Below, one piece after another: positions 1-4,850 of a DNA stretch of 6,018 bases (position 1 is the stretch's first letter; each line of letters opens with the position of its first letter). The notes beneath the pieces are model-generated. The model ran no database searches, had not been told where the DNA came from, and was given only the letters and a program-made list of their open reading frames with translations. The DNA comes from Chloroflexia bacterium (GTDB taxonomy: Bacteria; Chloroflexota; Chloroflexia; Thermomicrobiales; UBA6265), in assembly GCA_013698305.1 (NCBI GenBank), contig JACCVC010000331.1, positions 1-6,018 on the forward strand, read 5' to 3'. The position numbers were made by a program, and so were the translations under genes.

Positions 1-1158
1 CTTCGGCAGCTTCTTGCCAACGATCGACTCCCACGCCTTGGGATCGGTTGCCCCCTCGGTGACGATGATCAGCACCCGCGCCCGTTTGTCGAGATGCAGC
101 CGGCTACGCAGGTTGGTCGCGTCCGGACTCTGCGTCAGCCCGAGCAATCCGCCCAGGCTGGCGGCGCCCGTCTCCCCCGCGATGATGTTCTGCTCCGCGA
201 GCAACCGCATCGCGGCGCGGGCGGCATCGTCCGGGATCGTGATCGAGGCGTTGAGCCCCGCCCGCACCACTGGCCAGGCCACGGCAGACGGCTGGTCAGC
301 GATAAGCCCGGACATGATCGACCCCTGCGGCTCCGGCACGACGGTCGGGGCGTTCGCCTTGAGCGACTGCATCATGCAGGAACTCTGGTCCGGCTCGACG
401 CCGATCACGGTCGCGGGCGGCATCCGGTGCCGCGCCGCGACGATGGCTGCGGCGGCGAGGGCGCCAACCCCCATCGGGATGAAGAAGTGCGACGGCAGGA
501 ACCGGGTCTGCTCGGCCAACTCGAGGAACAGGGTGCTGTACCCCTCGATCACCCAGCGAGGGACGGTGTCGTATCCGGGCCAGGCCGTGTCGGAGATCAC
601 CAGGCAACTGTCGCTGGCGAGCTCAGCGGATCGCGCCACGGCATCGCCATAGCCGCCCTCGATCACTTCGACGGTCGCGCCCTCGGACTCGATCGCCGCG
701 ATTCGCGCCTTCACCATGTTCGCGGGGACGATGATGTGCGCCTCGTATCCCAGCATGGCCGCCATATGCGCGACCGCTCGCCCGTGGTTGCCGTCCGTTG
801 CCGCGGCGAAGCTGATCGTCTCACGGTCTTTCAGCTGCGCCTTCAACTCATCGACCGTCTTCCATCTGTGATCGAGGTCCGGCCATCGCGCCGCCAGCGA
901 CCGGTAGATCGCCCAGCTTGCGCCGAGGATTTTATAAGCGGGCAGGCCAAACCGGCTGGTTTCATCCTTGACCAGCACCTGCTCCAGCTTTAGCTCGTTC
1001 GATACGGGGTTCAGGTCGTGCAGGGGCGTCGGATGATACCCGGGCAGTCGTCGATGGAACTCGGCTGGCGAGATCGGGATCGACGAAACCGGATCAAGGT
1101 CCGGACTCAGGATCACCGGTCGTTGCCGGAACCAGATGTCGCTGATAGTGGCGCTCAT
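1..1158 (-). CDS. dpaL: Diaminopropionate ammonia-lyase-like PLP enzyme (3' end cut by window edge)
   Basis: Reading leftward from ATG 1158, 386 codons stay open to the window edge. Family members are about 400 residues, so only a short tail should be missing. The protein is a cytosolic fold-type II PLP enzyme; the family converts 2,3-diaminopropionate to pyruvate and ammonia. Visible landmarks are FHRRLPGYHPTPL (about 34-46), VKDETSRFGLPAYK with the presumed PLP lysine K76, ATDGNHG with D122, DTAWPGY, the phosphate-binding loop MGVGALAAAA, GETGAASLGG and VTEGATDP near the end. K76 and D122 match the catalytic K77 and D120 described for the E. coli enzyme. The ATG overlaps the PadR stop as ATGA, and GGGGGA lies six bases upstream (minus strand 1170-1165), so the genes are probably co-transcribed and translationally coupled. 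A related fold-type II lyase with another amino-acid substrate remains possible, because the GEPNPLGW-like stretch of E. coli YgeX is replaced here. Confidence 0.85.
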   Translation of the reverse strand, partial: MSATISDIWFRQRPVILSPDLDPVSSIPISPAEFHRRLPGYHPTPLHDLNPVSNELKLEQVLVKDETSRFGLPAYKILGASWAIYRSLAARWPDLDHRWKTVDELKAQLKDRETISFAAATDGNHGRAVAHMAAMLGYEAHIIVPANMVKARIAAIESEGATVEVIEGGYGDAVARSAELASDSCLVISDTAWPGYDTVPRWVIEGYSTLFLELAEQTRFLPSHFFIPMGVGALAAAAIVAARHRMPPATVIGVEPDQSSCMMQSLKANAPTVVPEPQGSIMSGLIADQPSAVAWPVVRAGLNASITIPDDAARAAMRLLAEQNIIAGETGAASLGGLLGLTQSPDATNLRSRLHLDKRARVLIIVTEGATDPKAWESIVGKKLPK

Positions 1159-1742
1159 GCGTCATCCCCCAATGGAAGTAGCGATTCTAACCAGTCGATG
1201 GCCGCCCGTGTCTGGGCGAGCCGGAGCCGGAGTACCATGCGGCGTTCCAGCGCGTCGGCGTCGGCGACCGGCGCGTTGACCTGGCGTTCGAGCGATCCTG
1301 CCAAGGTGGCGAGGACGGCCCGTTGCTGTTGAACCAGGTCATGTAGCCTTTCCGGCGCCAGCCGTCGCGTGAACAGCAGCTTGAGCAGGAAATCCAGCCG
1401 AATCTCACGCGTGGCCTGCACCGGTTCGCGCAGCCATGTGTGTAACTGGCTGGCGCCTGCCTCGGTCAGCGTGTGAATTTGCCGGTCGGGCCGATCGCTT
1501 TGGCGCTCAACCTGTGTGGTCAACAAGCCAAATCGGTCAAGCTTTTTCAGATGATGGTAAAGCATGCCCGGTTCGAGCCGAATAATCTCTCCCAACGCCC
1601 CGACAGTATACTGCCGTGCCAGATCATAGCCGTGAATACCCTCGGATTCCGCGCTGGCGAGCATCCCGAGCAGGCTATGTTCCGCGGGTCCGAGTCGCAA
1701 CCGGCGTGAAGGTGGCGACTCGCTTCGAGCTGTGTCAGACAT
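1155..1742 (-). CDS. PadR-family transcriptional regulator
   Basis: The 195-residue protein starts at ATG 1742. It has an N-terminal winged helix (LGPAEHSLLGMLA, then HGYDLARQY, then LEPGMLYHHLKKLDRFGLL as recognition helix and wing) and a C-terminal helical part rich in Arg and Leu (from about EIRLDFLLKLLF), as in PadR proteins with the Vir-type dimerisation domain. Family members are dimeric repressors that often control their own operon and release DNA on binding a small molecule. A GTG at 1784 would add 14 residues, but ATG 1742 is preceded by GGAAGGA at 8-base spacing, so the ATG is preferred. The stop overlaps the start of the lyase gene (ATGA). That suggests this regulator responds to the lyase substrate or a related amino acid, which is inference from context. 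It lies 71 bases downstream of the CBS-domain gene on the same strand. Confidence 0.92.
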   Translation of the reverse strand: MSDTARSESPPSRRLRLGPAEHSLLGMLASAESEGIHGYDLARQYTVGALGEIIRLEPGMLYHHLKKLDRFGLLTTQVERQSDRPDRQIHTLTEAGASQLHTWLREPVQATREIRLDFLLKLLFTRRLAPERLHDLVQQQRAVLATLAGSLERQVNAPVADADALERRMVLRLRLAQTRAAIDWLESLLPLGDDA

Positions 1743-1746
1743 GTCT
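1737..1746. promoter_or_regulatory. Perfect 10-bp palindrome over the PadR start codon, possible operator
   Basis: AGACATGTCT is a perfect palindrome covering the PadR initiation codon. PadR operators often contain ATGT/ACAT half-sites, here fused as ACATGT. An autoregulatory role is inference; a 10-bp palindrome can occur by chance. Confidence 0.25.
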
Positions 1747-1750
1747 CTTG

Positions 1751-1757
1751 TCCTTCC
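1751..1757 (-). promoter_or_regulatory. Ribosome binding site that decides the PadR start
   Basis: On the minus strand GGAAGGA ends eight bases before ATG 1742, ideal spacing, and supports the shorter PadR product over the GTG at 1784. A small 5-bp stem (AACCC/GGGTT, 1758-1771) lies directly upstream of it in the mRNA. Confidence 0.7.
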
Positions 1758-1774
1758 AACCCGAAAGGGTTCAT

Positions 1775-1810
1775 GGGACGACACTCATTCCGCGGGTTTG
1801 TGATCGTCCC
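1775..1810 (-). terminator. Hairpin directly after the CBS-domain gene (terminator-like or attenuator)
   Basis: GGGACGA (1775-1781) and TCGTCCC (1804-1810) form a perfect 7-bp stem. It extends by CAC/GTG (1782-1784 with 1800-1802) past one bulged base, with a loop of about 15 bases. In the minus-strand transcript it begins three bases after the CBS gene stop and ends upstream of the PadR SD. There is no T-tract, so it may slow or partly terminate polymerase, protect the 3' end, or be an operator, rather than act as a classical Rho-independent terminator. Confidence 0.4.
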
Positions 1811-1813
1811 TGA

Positions 1814-3328
1814 TCAGGCGGTGGCCAGAGCCTCGTCATGCTGGATGCTCGCCGCATCTCGTGGGATGACATGCACCCGCGCCACGCGGAGGCCATCCAG
1901 CTCCTCGACGATAATTCGTTCGCCACCGGGCGTTTCGACCTCGTCGCCGGCATGCGCAGGTCGGCCCAGGCTAAAGAAGACGTAGCCGCCCAGTGTTTCG
2001 ACGTCGATACCGTCTTCGGTCAGGTCGATGGCATGATCACCGCGAAGCTCGACCAGCGAGATCAGGCCATCGAGGTGGATCGCGCCGACCGGGCCATTCC
2101 GATCCGGCTCGTGCTTCTGGTGCTCTTCCTCGAGCACCCGGCCGATCAGCCGATTCACAATGTCCTGCAGCGTCACGATGCCTGCGGTGCCGCCATATTC
2201 GTCGATCACGACCGCCATCTGCACGTGGTTTTCCTGCATGTGCGTCAGCACTTCGGACACAGCGAGCGTTTCCGGGACCAGGGTGGGTTCCATCATGTAA
2301 TCGTTGAGGCGAAATGCGTCAGCCTGGTCGGTGGCGGTGAGCGTCTGAACCCGGTCGTGCGCGCCGCTGCCGCCATTGACGTTGCTTGCGCGGAACTCTC
2401 CGCCAGAACGCGCCTCAATGCGTTGCAGGAACACCGGCAGCATGCGCTTGATCTTGATGATGCCGATGATATGGTCGGTGTCCTGTTCGTAGACTGGCAG
2501 CCGGGTATATGGCGTATTCGACGCGGTCTTGATCACATCATCGAGGTTGGTATCGACGTCGATGGCGGTGAGCTCGGTTCGCGGCACCATCACGTGACGC
2601 GCCTGAAGGTCGGTAAAGCTGAACGCGCGGCTGACCAGGTCGTGTGAGCTCTGATCAACCAGGCCAGCCTCGCGACTTGCTCCCAGCGCGATCAGCAGTT
2701 CCTCGCTGGATTGCAACAGGGCGTGGCCGCTGGCGGGCTCGAAGCCGATCATCTTCACCACCTGGTTACCAACCCAGTTCAGGCTGTTGATGATCGGACG
2801 AAAGATCATCAGGAACACGTGAATGGGGGCGCCGACCAGCAGCGACATCTCTTCCGGGCGCTGGAGGGCCATGCTCTTGGGCGCGAGTTCGCCGAACACG
2901 ATGTGCAGCGTGGTGACGATGGCGAAGGCGACGATGAAGGAGATGGTATGTGTCACCGTCGAGCCAGCCGTGAACCCAAACGCTTCAATGACGGGGGTCA
3001 GGACGACCTCAAGGGCGGGCTCCCCGATCCAGCCGAGCGCGAGGCTGGCCATGGTGATGCCGAGCTGGGTGGCCGCGATGTACGTGTCGAGATGGTCGAT
3101 CCGTTCCATCACCACGGAAGCGCGCCTGTTTCCCTCAGCGGCGAGCTGTTGAATGCGAGTGCGCCGGACAGAGACGAGGGCGAATTCGGTGGCGACGAAA
3201 AAGCCGTTGGCGAGCACGAGCACGATAATGGCGATCAGGCCAAACGCAGTACCTATCAGGTCCTCCAGACATCGGATGTGAACGTCGCAGAAAAACAACT
3301 CGCGGTCATATCCGTCGATATGATCCAT
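1814..3328 (-). CDS. CNNM/CorC-family membrane protein with DUF21, CBS pair and CorC_HlyC domain (hemolysin family)
   Basis: The 504-residue protein has the standard domain order. The DUF21/CNNM transmembrane domain spans about residues 29-215 (NGFFVATEFALVSVRRTRI, ATQLGITMASLALGW, FGELAPKS). A CBS pair follows, first near 247-305 (VMVPRTELTAID, YTRLPVYE, IIGIIKIK) and second near 345-400 (MMEPTLVPET, MAVVIDEYGGTAGIVTLQDI). A CorC_HlyC domain lies near 412-490 (ETLGGYVFFSLGR). Family members are inner-membrane proteins linked to Mg2+ or Co2+ export and nucleotide sensing; the hemolysin label is historical. The linker between the CBS motifs is unusually long (about 303-342) and rich in Gly, Ser and Asn. 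The ATG at 3328 has only a weak SD, and roughly 28 residues precede the first membrane helix, so the true start may lie downstream. Just enough promoter sequence lies upstream for an ATG 3328 start. Confidence 0.93.
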   Translation of the reverse strand: MDHIDGYDRELFFCDVHIRCLEDLIGTAFGLIAIIVLVLANGFFVATEFALVSVRRTRIQQLAAEGNRRASVVMERIDHLDTYIAATQLGITMASLALGWIGEPALEVVLTPVIEAFGFTAGSTVTHTISFIVAFAIVTTLHIVFGELAPKSMALQRPEEMSLLVGAPIHVFLMIFRPIINSLNWVGNQVVKMIGFEPASGHALLQSSEELLIALGASREAGLVDQSSHDLVSRAFSFTDLQARHVMVPRTELTAIDVDTNLDDVIKTASNTPYTRLPVYEQDTDHIIGIIKIKRMLPVFLQRIEARSGGEFRASNVNGGSGAHDRVQTLTATDQADAFRLNDYMMEPTLVPETLAVSEVLTHMQENHVQMAVVIDEYGGTAGIVTLQDIVNRLIGRVLEEEHQKHEPDRNGPVGAIHLDGLISLVELRGDHAIDLTEDGIDVETLGGYVFFSLGRPAHAGDEVETPGGERIIVEELDGLRVARVHVIPRDAASIQHDEALATA

Positions 3329-3371
3329 TCACGGATATTCCGGGGCGACCGCACCATGAACGATGTATGTC

Positions 3372-3400
3372 ATTTTAGCCGATTTTGCCGTAAATATCCA
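3372..3400 (-). promoter_or_regulatory. Putative sigma-70-type promoter for the CBS-domain gene
   Basis: On the minus strand TGGATA (3400-3395, four of six bases matching TTGACA) is followed after 17 bases by TAAAAT (3377-3372). This predicts transcription starting near 3365, about 37 bases before ATG 3328. The region is visibly more AT-rich than the flanking genes. Confidence 0.45.
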
Positions 3401-3410
3401 TGTTTTCGGC
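3378..3410. promoter_or_regulatory. Imperfect dyad in the divergent promoter region, possible operator
   Basis: GCCGA (3378-3382) is mirrored by TCGGC (3406-3410), and overlapping TGCCG (3386-3390) by CGGCA (3407-3411). The dyad spans the -35 and spacer of the leftward promoter and lies next to the rightward TTGACA. It is a candidate site for the adjacent winged-helix protein. The arms are short, so this is tentative. Confidence 0.25.
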
Positions 3411-3414
3411 AGAA

Positions 3415-3448
3415 TTGACACGGGAGATCAAGCGGCTCATGCTACGAT
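3415..3448 (+). promoter_or_regulatory. Putative promoter for the winged-helix gene
   Basis: A perfect TTGACA lies at 3415-3420. Two -10 choices are visible: CATGCT at 3438-3443 with 17-base spacing, or the extended -10 TGCTACGAT at 3440-3448, whose TACGAT is too far from TTGACA to use it. Either gives a leader of about 40-50 bases before GTG 3496. Confidence 0.45.
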
Positions 3449-3495
3449 CTGACCGTAGGGCCGGCGACGGATGATCGGGCGAGGATGGCACCATT

Positions 3496-4107
3496 GTGGC
3501 GGGAAAGGATTCATCGCGACCACTCCCGGATGAATTGTCGGATCTCGCCGCGCTCTTGTCATCGCAGGTTCGCGCTCGCGTGCTCGCTCACGTCATCACC
3601 CATCCTGACGCCCGGTTCTCATTGACGGAGTTGGGCCGGACGCTGGGATTGGCGGTCAGCAGTGTCCAACACGAATGCTACAAGCTGGAAGCGCTGGGAG
3701 TGCTGTGGAGCCAGCGGGAGGGATCGTCGCGTCGATATGCCCTCCAGTCCGAATCCCTTGTCGTCGAAGCCCTGACACGGCTGGTAGTGGCGACCGTCGG
3801 CGTACCATTGTCGGTGGAAATGGCGCTGCGTGACTTGCCCGGCCTGGACGCGGCGACCCTGCTCGGTGTGATCCCGGCGCGGGCGGGCGGCACCGCGCTG
3901 GTGTTGATCGGCGACCTCTCGCTGGAGACGGTCGAGCTGGCACAGCACCGGATCGCCTGGTTGCTCGACGTCGTCGACGATGCGATCGAGATCGCCTTCT
4001 TTCGACCCGAGGAATGGCTGCAACGGCGGGATGCCGGGCATCCGTTGGTTCGTCGCCTGCTCGACCTGCCCGTCCAACTTGCGTTTGGCGACGTCCGAGA
4101 GCAGTAA
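3496..4107 (+). CDS. Winged-helix protein fused to a degenerate nucleotidyltransferase-like domain
   Basis: The 203-residue protein starts at GTG 3496, with GCGAGGAT about nine bases upstream. Residues about 19-84 form an ArsR/MarR-like winged helix (VRARVLAHVITHP, FSLTELGRTLGLAVSSVQHECYKLEALGVL, then a basic wing GSSRRYAL). The rest follows the pattern of wHTH proteins carrying a MNT-type nucleotidyltransferase domain, with VLIGDLSLETVELAQ, EIAFFRPEEWLQRRDAGHPLVRRLL and LAFGDV in the usual order. The catalytic signature, normally GSxARG followed by SDxDL, is reduced to GVIPARAGGTALVL: neither the GS serine nor the paired aspartates are present. It is therefore probably a DNA-binding regulator with a non-catalytic sensing or dimerisation domain. 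The final 14 conserved codons (187-200) recur after the toxin gene, and the present tail is only REQ. Ligand and targets are unknown. Confidence 0.85.
   Translation: MAGKDSSRPLPDELSDLAALLSSQVRARVLAHVITHPDARFSLTELGRTLGLAVSSVQHECYKLEALGVLWSQREGSSRRYALQSESLVVEALTRLVVATVGVPLSVEMALRDLPGLDAATLLGVIPARAGGTALVLIGDLSLETVELAQHRIAWLLDVVDDAIEIAFFRPEEWLQRRDAGHPLVRRLLDLPVQLAFGDVREQ
4054..4095 (+). repeat. 42-bp direct repeat, copy 1 (inside 3' end of winged-helix gene)
   Basis: This stretch encodes RLLDLPVQLAFGDV and matches 4705-4746 at 36 of 42 positions with no gap. Five of the six differences are synonymous third-position changes; the sixth changes Gly to Ala. Similarity stops abruptly on both sides. 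The two copies flank the toxin-antitoxin module at an offset of 651 bases. Confidence 0.9.
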
Positions 4108-4123
4108 ACTATCTTTTCAACGA

Positions 4124-4149
4124 TGCGGTTGCGGTACAGGAGGTGCGGT
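4124..4149 (+). repeat. Three TGCGGT direct repeats upstream of the antitoxin, possible operator
   Basis: TGCGGT occurs at 4124-4129, immediately again at 4130-4135, and at 4144-4149 overlapping the end of the SD. Type II antitoxins commonly bind repeated sites over their own promoter, so this is a candidate autoregulatory operator. No inverted arrangement was seen, unlike most Phd/YefM operators. Confidence 0.35.
4138..4144 (+). promoter_or_regulatory. Strong ribosome binding site of the antitoxin
   Basis: AGGAGGT precedes ATG 4153 by eight bases, close to a consensus SD. It decides this start over the in-frame ATG at 4123, which would have the SD inside the coding region. Such a strong site contrasts with the weak one at the toxin ATG and fits the excess of antitoxin these modules need. 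Confidence 0.8.
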
Positions 4150-4152
4150 GTT

Positions 4153-4383
4153 ATGGAGCGCTACATCACGAACGAGTCTGGTAAGCGCACGGCGGTGATA
4201 CTTCCTGTCGAGGAGTACGAGGCGCTTGTGCGAATCGCCGAAGACGCGGAAGACGAGCGCGTTGTAGATGAGTCATTTGAGGAGATGCGGGTGCTGAGAG
4301 ATCGGACCGGTGGGAAAGCCACCCGGTCACTGGACGAAATTGAAGCTGAGATCGAGCGCGAGTCAGAATTTCGCCAGGGTTAA
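4153..4383 (+). CDS. Phd/YefM-like type II antitoxin
   Basis: The 76-residue acidic protein begins MERYITNESGKRTAVILPVE, the typical N-terminal beta-strand and loop of Phd/YefM-fold antitoxins (short N-terminal DNA-binding and dimerisation domain), continuing EEYEALVRIAED. The C-terminal half is highly charged and helical (SFEEMRVLRDR, then SLDEIEAEIERE). In this family that part is flexible and wraps around and blocks the partner toxin. It should neutralise the RelE/ParE-like protein encoded 45 bases downstream and, with it, repress the operon. It follows the winged-helix gene by 45 bases. An ATG overlaps its stop as TAATG. The identification rests on motif pattern, length and toxin partner. 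Confidence 0.85.
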   Translation: MERYITNESGKRTAVILPVEEYEALVRIAEDAEDERVVDESFEEMRVLRDRTGGKATRSLDEIEAEIERESEFRQG

Positions 4384-4418
4384 TGCTGGAGGAAGGGAGT
4401 CCACCTCCTGAGCAGTGA
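4383..4418 (+). other. 11-codon ORF bridging antitoxin and toxin, possible coupling peptide
   Basis: ATG 4383 overlaps the antitoxin stop (TAATG) and opens MLEEGSPPPEQ, ending at TGA 4416-4418, ten bases before the toxin ATG. The frame contains GGAGG, the hairpin and three consecutive prolines. Ribosomes ending the antitoxin could reinitiate here, open the hairpin and deliver to the toxin start. No protein function is implied, and an ORF this short may be accidental. Confidence 0.3.
4388..4408 (+). promoter_or_regulatory. SD-like site with a self-complementary hairpin in the toxin leader
   Basis: GGAGG (4388-4392) can pair with CCTCC (4404-4408) across an 11-base loop. The right arm lies within CACCTCCT (4402-4409), exactly complementary to AGGAGGTG at the antitoxin SD (4138-4145) and like the 16S anti-SD. 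Either pairing could limit translation. The local stem is only 5 bp, so this is tentative. Confidence 0.35.
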
Positions 4419-4428
4419 CGAGACGCTG

Positions 4429-4704
4429 ATGTACCGGGTAGAGGTGAGCCCGCGTGCCGAGCGTGACCTGAAGAAGCTGCATCGACAGAACCGCCAGGCC
4501 TACGGGCGGGAGGTGCCTGCCATTCGACGCCTCGCCGACGATCCACGCCCACAAGGGTGCAAGCCATTGAGCGGTCAGCCGGCATGGCGTATCCGGATCG
4601 GTGACCACCGTGTGATCTACGCCGTTGCTGACATGGAGCTTACCGTAACGATCCTCGGCGTAGCGCATCGCCGGGATGTGTATCGCAGGCGGACACTCGG
4701 CTAG
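4429..4704 (+). CDS. RelE/ParE-superfamily type II toxin
   Basis: The 91-residue basic protein has the RelE/ParE fold pattern. VEVSPRAERDLKKL forms the first strand and helix, LADDPRPQGCKPLSG carries K45, then come WRIRIGDHRVIYAV (R54, R56, R61) and the C-terminal strand VTILGVAHRRDVYRR (H80, R81, R82, Y85). The basic residues and the terminal HRRDVY stretch resemble the mRNA-cleaving RelE branch, which acts in the ribosomal A site, more than the gyrase-targeting ParE branch. Target assignment is inference. ATG 4429 has only a poor SD (GAGACG at short distance); the good GGAGG is more than 35 bases away. An upstream CTG at 4408 would be better spaced but would be a rare start. The stop TAG (4702-4704) is followed directly, in the same frame, by a remnant of the winged-helix gene's end. 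Confidence 0.92.
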   Translation: MYRVEVSPRAERDLKKLHRQNRQAYGREVPAIRRLADDPRPQGCKPLSGQPAWRIRIGDHRVIYAVADMELTVTILGVAHRRDVYRRRTLG

Positions 4705-4779
4705 CGCCTCCTCGACCTGCCGGTCCAACTCGCCTTCGCCGACGTCGGGTCAAACCACGACGCAACCGAAAACACGTAG
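4705..4779 (+). pseudogene. Displaced 3' end of a winged-helix/NTase gene (direct repeat copy 2 and tail)
   Basis: Reading from 4705 gives RLLDLPVQLAFADV followed by GSNHDATENT and a TAG at 4777-4779. The first 14 codons match codons 187-200 of the winged-helix gene almost synonymously (36 of 42 bases). Homology begins at the base after the toxin stop. No start codon, SD or upstream half of the gene is present, so it is a fragment rather than a gene. The near-absence of amino-acid change shows that both copies diverged while coding. The tail is longer than the present REQ ending and may be the ancestral C-terminus. A hairpin starts immediately after the TAG, as expected for a native gene end. 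A leftover of a tandem paralog is the alternative. Confidence 0.75.
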
Positions 4780-4805
4780 GGACCGGCCTTGTGCCGTGCC
4801 GGTCC
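4780..4805 (+). terminator. Strong GC hairpin after the remnant stop codon, probable former gene terminator
   Basis: GGACCGGC (4780-4787) and GCCGGTCC (4798-4805) form a perfect 8-bp stem with a 10-base loop. It begins one base after TAG 4779. No T-tract follows. Instead GGTCC is repeated three times in tandem (4801-4815), so the left arm could pair in three registers. It may end transcription from the toxin operon or act in the phosphofructokinase leader. Confidence 0.5.
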
Positions 4806-4811
4806 GGTCCG

Positions 4812-4828
4812 GTCCACCGCAGGTGGAC
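4812..4828 (+). promoter_or_regulatory. Second hairpin upstream of the phosphofructokinase SD
   Basis: GTCCACC (4812-4818) and GGTGGAC (4822-4828) form a perfect 7-bp stem with a GCA triloop, followed by AATT and, 11 bases on, by the SD at 4840. It shares bases with the third GGTCC repeat, so the two hairpins can compete. No convincing promoter was seen between 4705 and 4850; the gene might be read from further upstream. Confidence 0.4.
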
Positions 4829-4839
4829 AATTCCCGATC

Positions 4840-4844
4840 AGGAG
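4840..4844 (+). promoter_or_regulatory. Ribosome binding site that decides the TTG start of phosphofructokinase
   Basis: AGGAG ends six bases before TTG 4851. The in-frame ATG at 4878 has no SD near it (CACGAACCGGCCCAACC precedes it), so TTG is preferred. Confidence 0.7.
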
Positions 4845-4850
4845 CCTCAC

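Noticed and set aside
94..993. Long open plus-strand frame of 299 codons
   Set aside because: It is antisense to the lyase, has no recognisable domain and an Arg/His/Asp-rich composition typical of frames opposite GC-rich genes.
1743..1784. PadR start at GTG 1784
   Set aside because: No good SD precedes it and it sits in the stem of the hairpin after the CBS gene, whereas ATG 1742 has GGAAGGA at ideal spacing.
1838..2647. Long plus-strand frame of 269 codons, and another at 2711-3418
   Set aside because: Both lie opposite the well-conserved CBS-domain protein and show no family motifs.
1814..3328. Calling the CBS-domain protein a true hemolysin
   Set aside because: The name is historical for this family; the domains point to membrane ion homeostasis, with no toxin feature visible.
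4123..4152. Antitoxin start at ATG 4123
   Set aside because: The ten extra residues (MRLRYRRCGV) do not fit the family start, and the strong SD at 4138-4144 serves ATG 4153.
4054..4746. Insertion-sequence or transposon target-site duplication around the TA module
   Set aside because: The repeats are 42 bp and only 86% identical with synonymous bias, and there is no transposase or terminal inverted repeat, so a recent transposition duplication does not fit.
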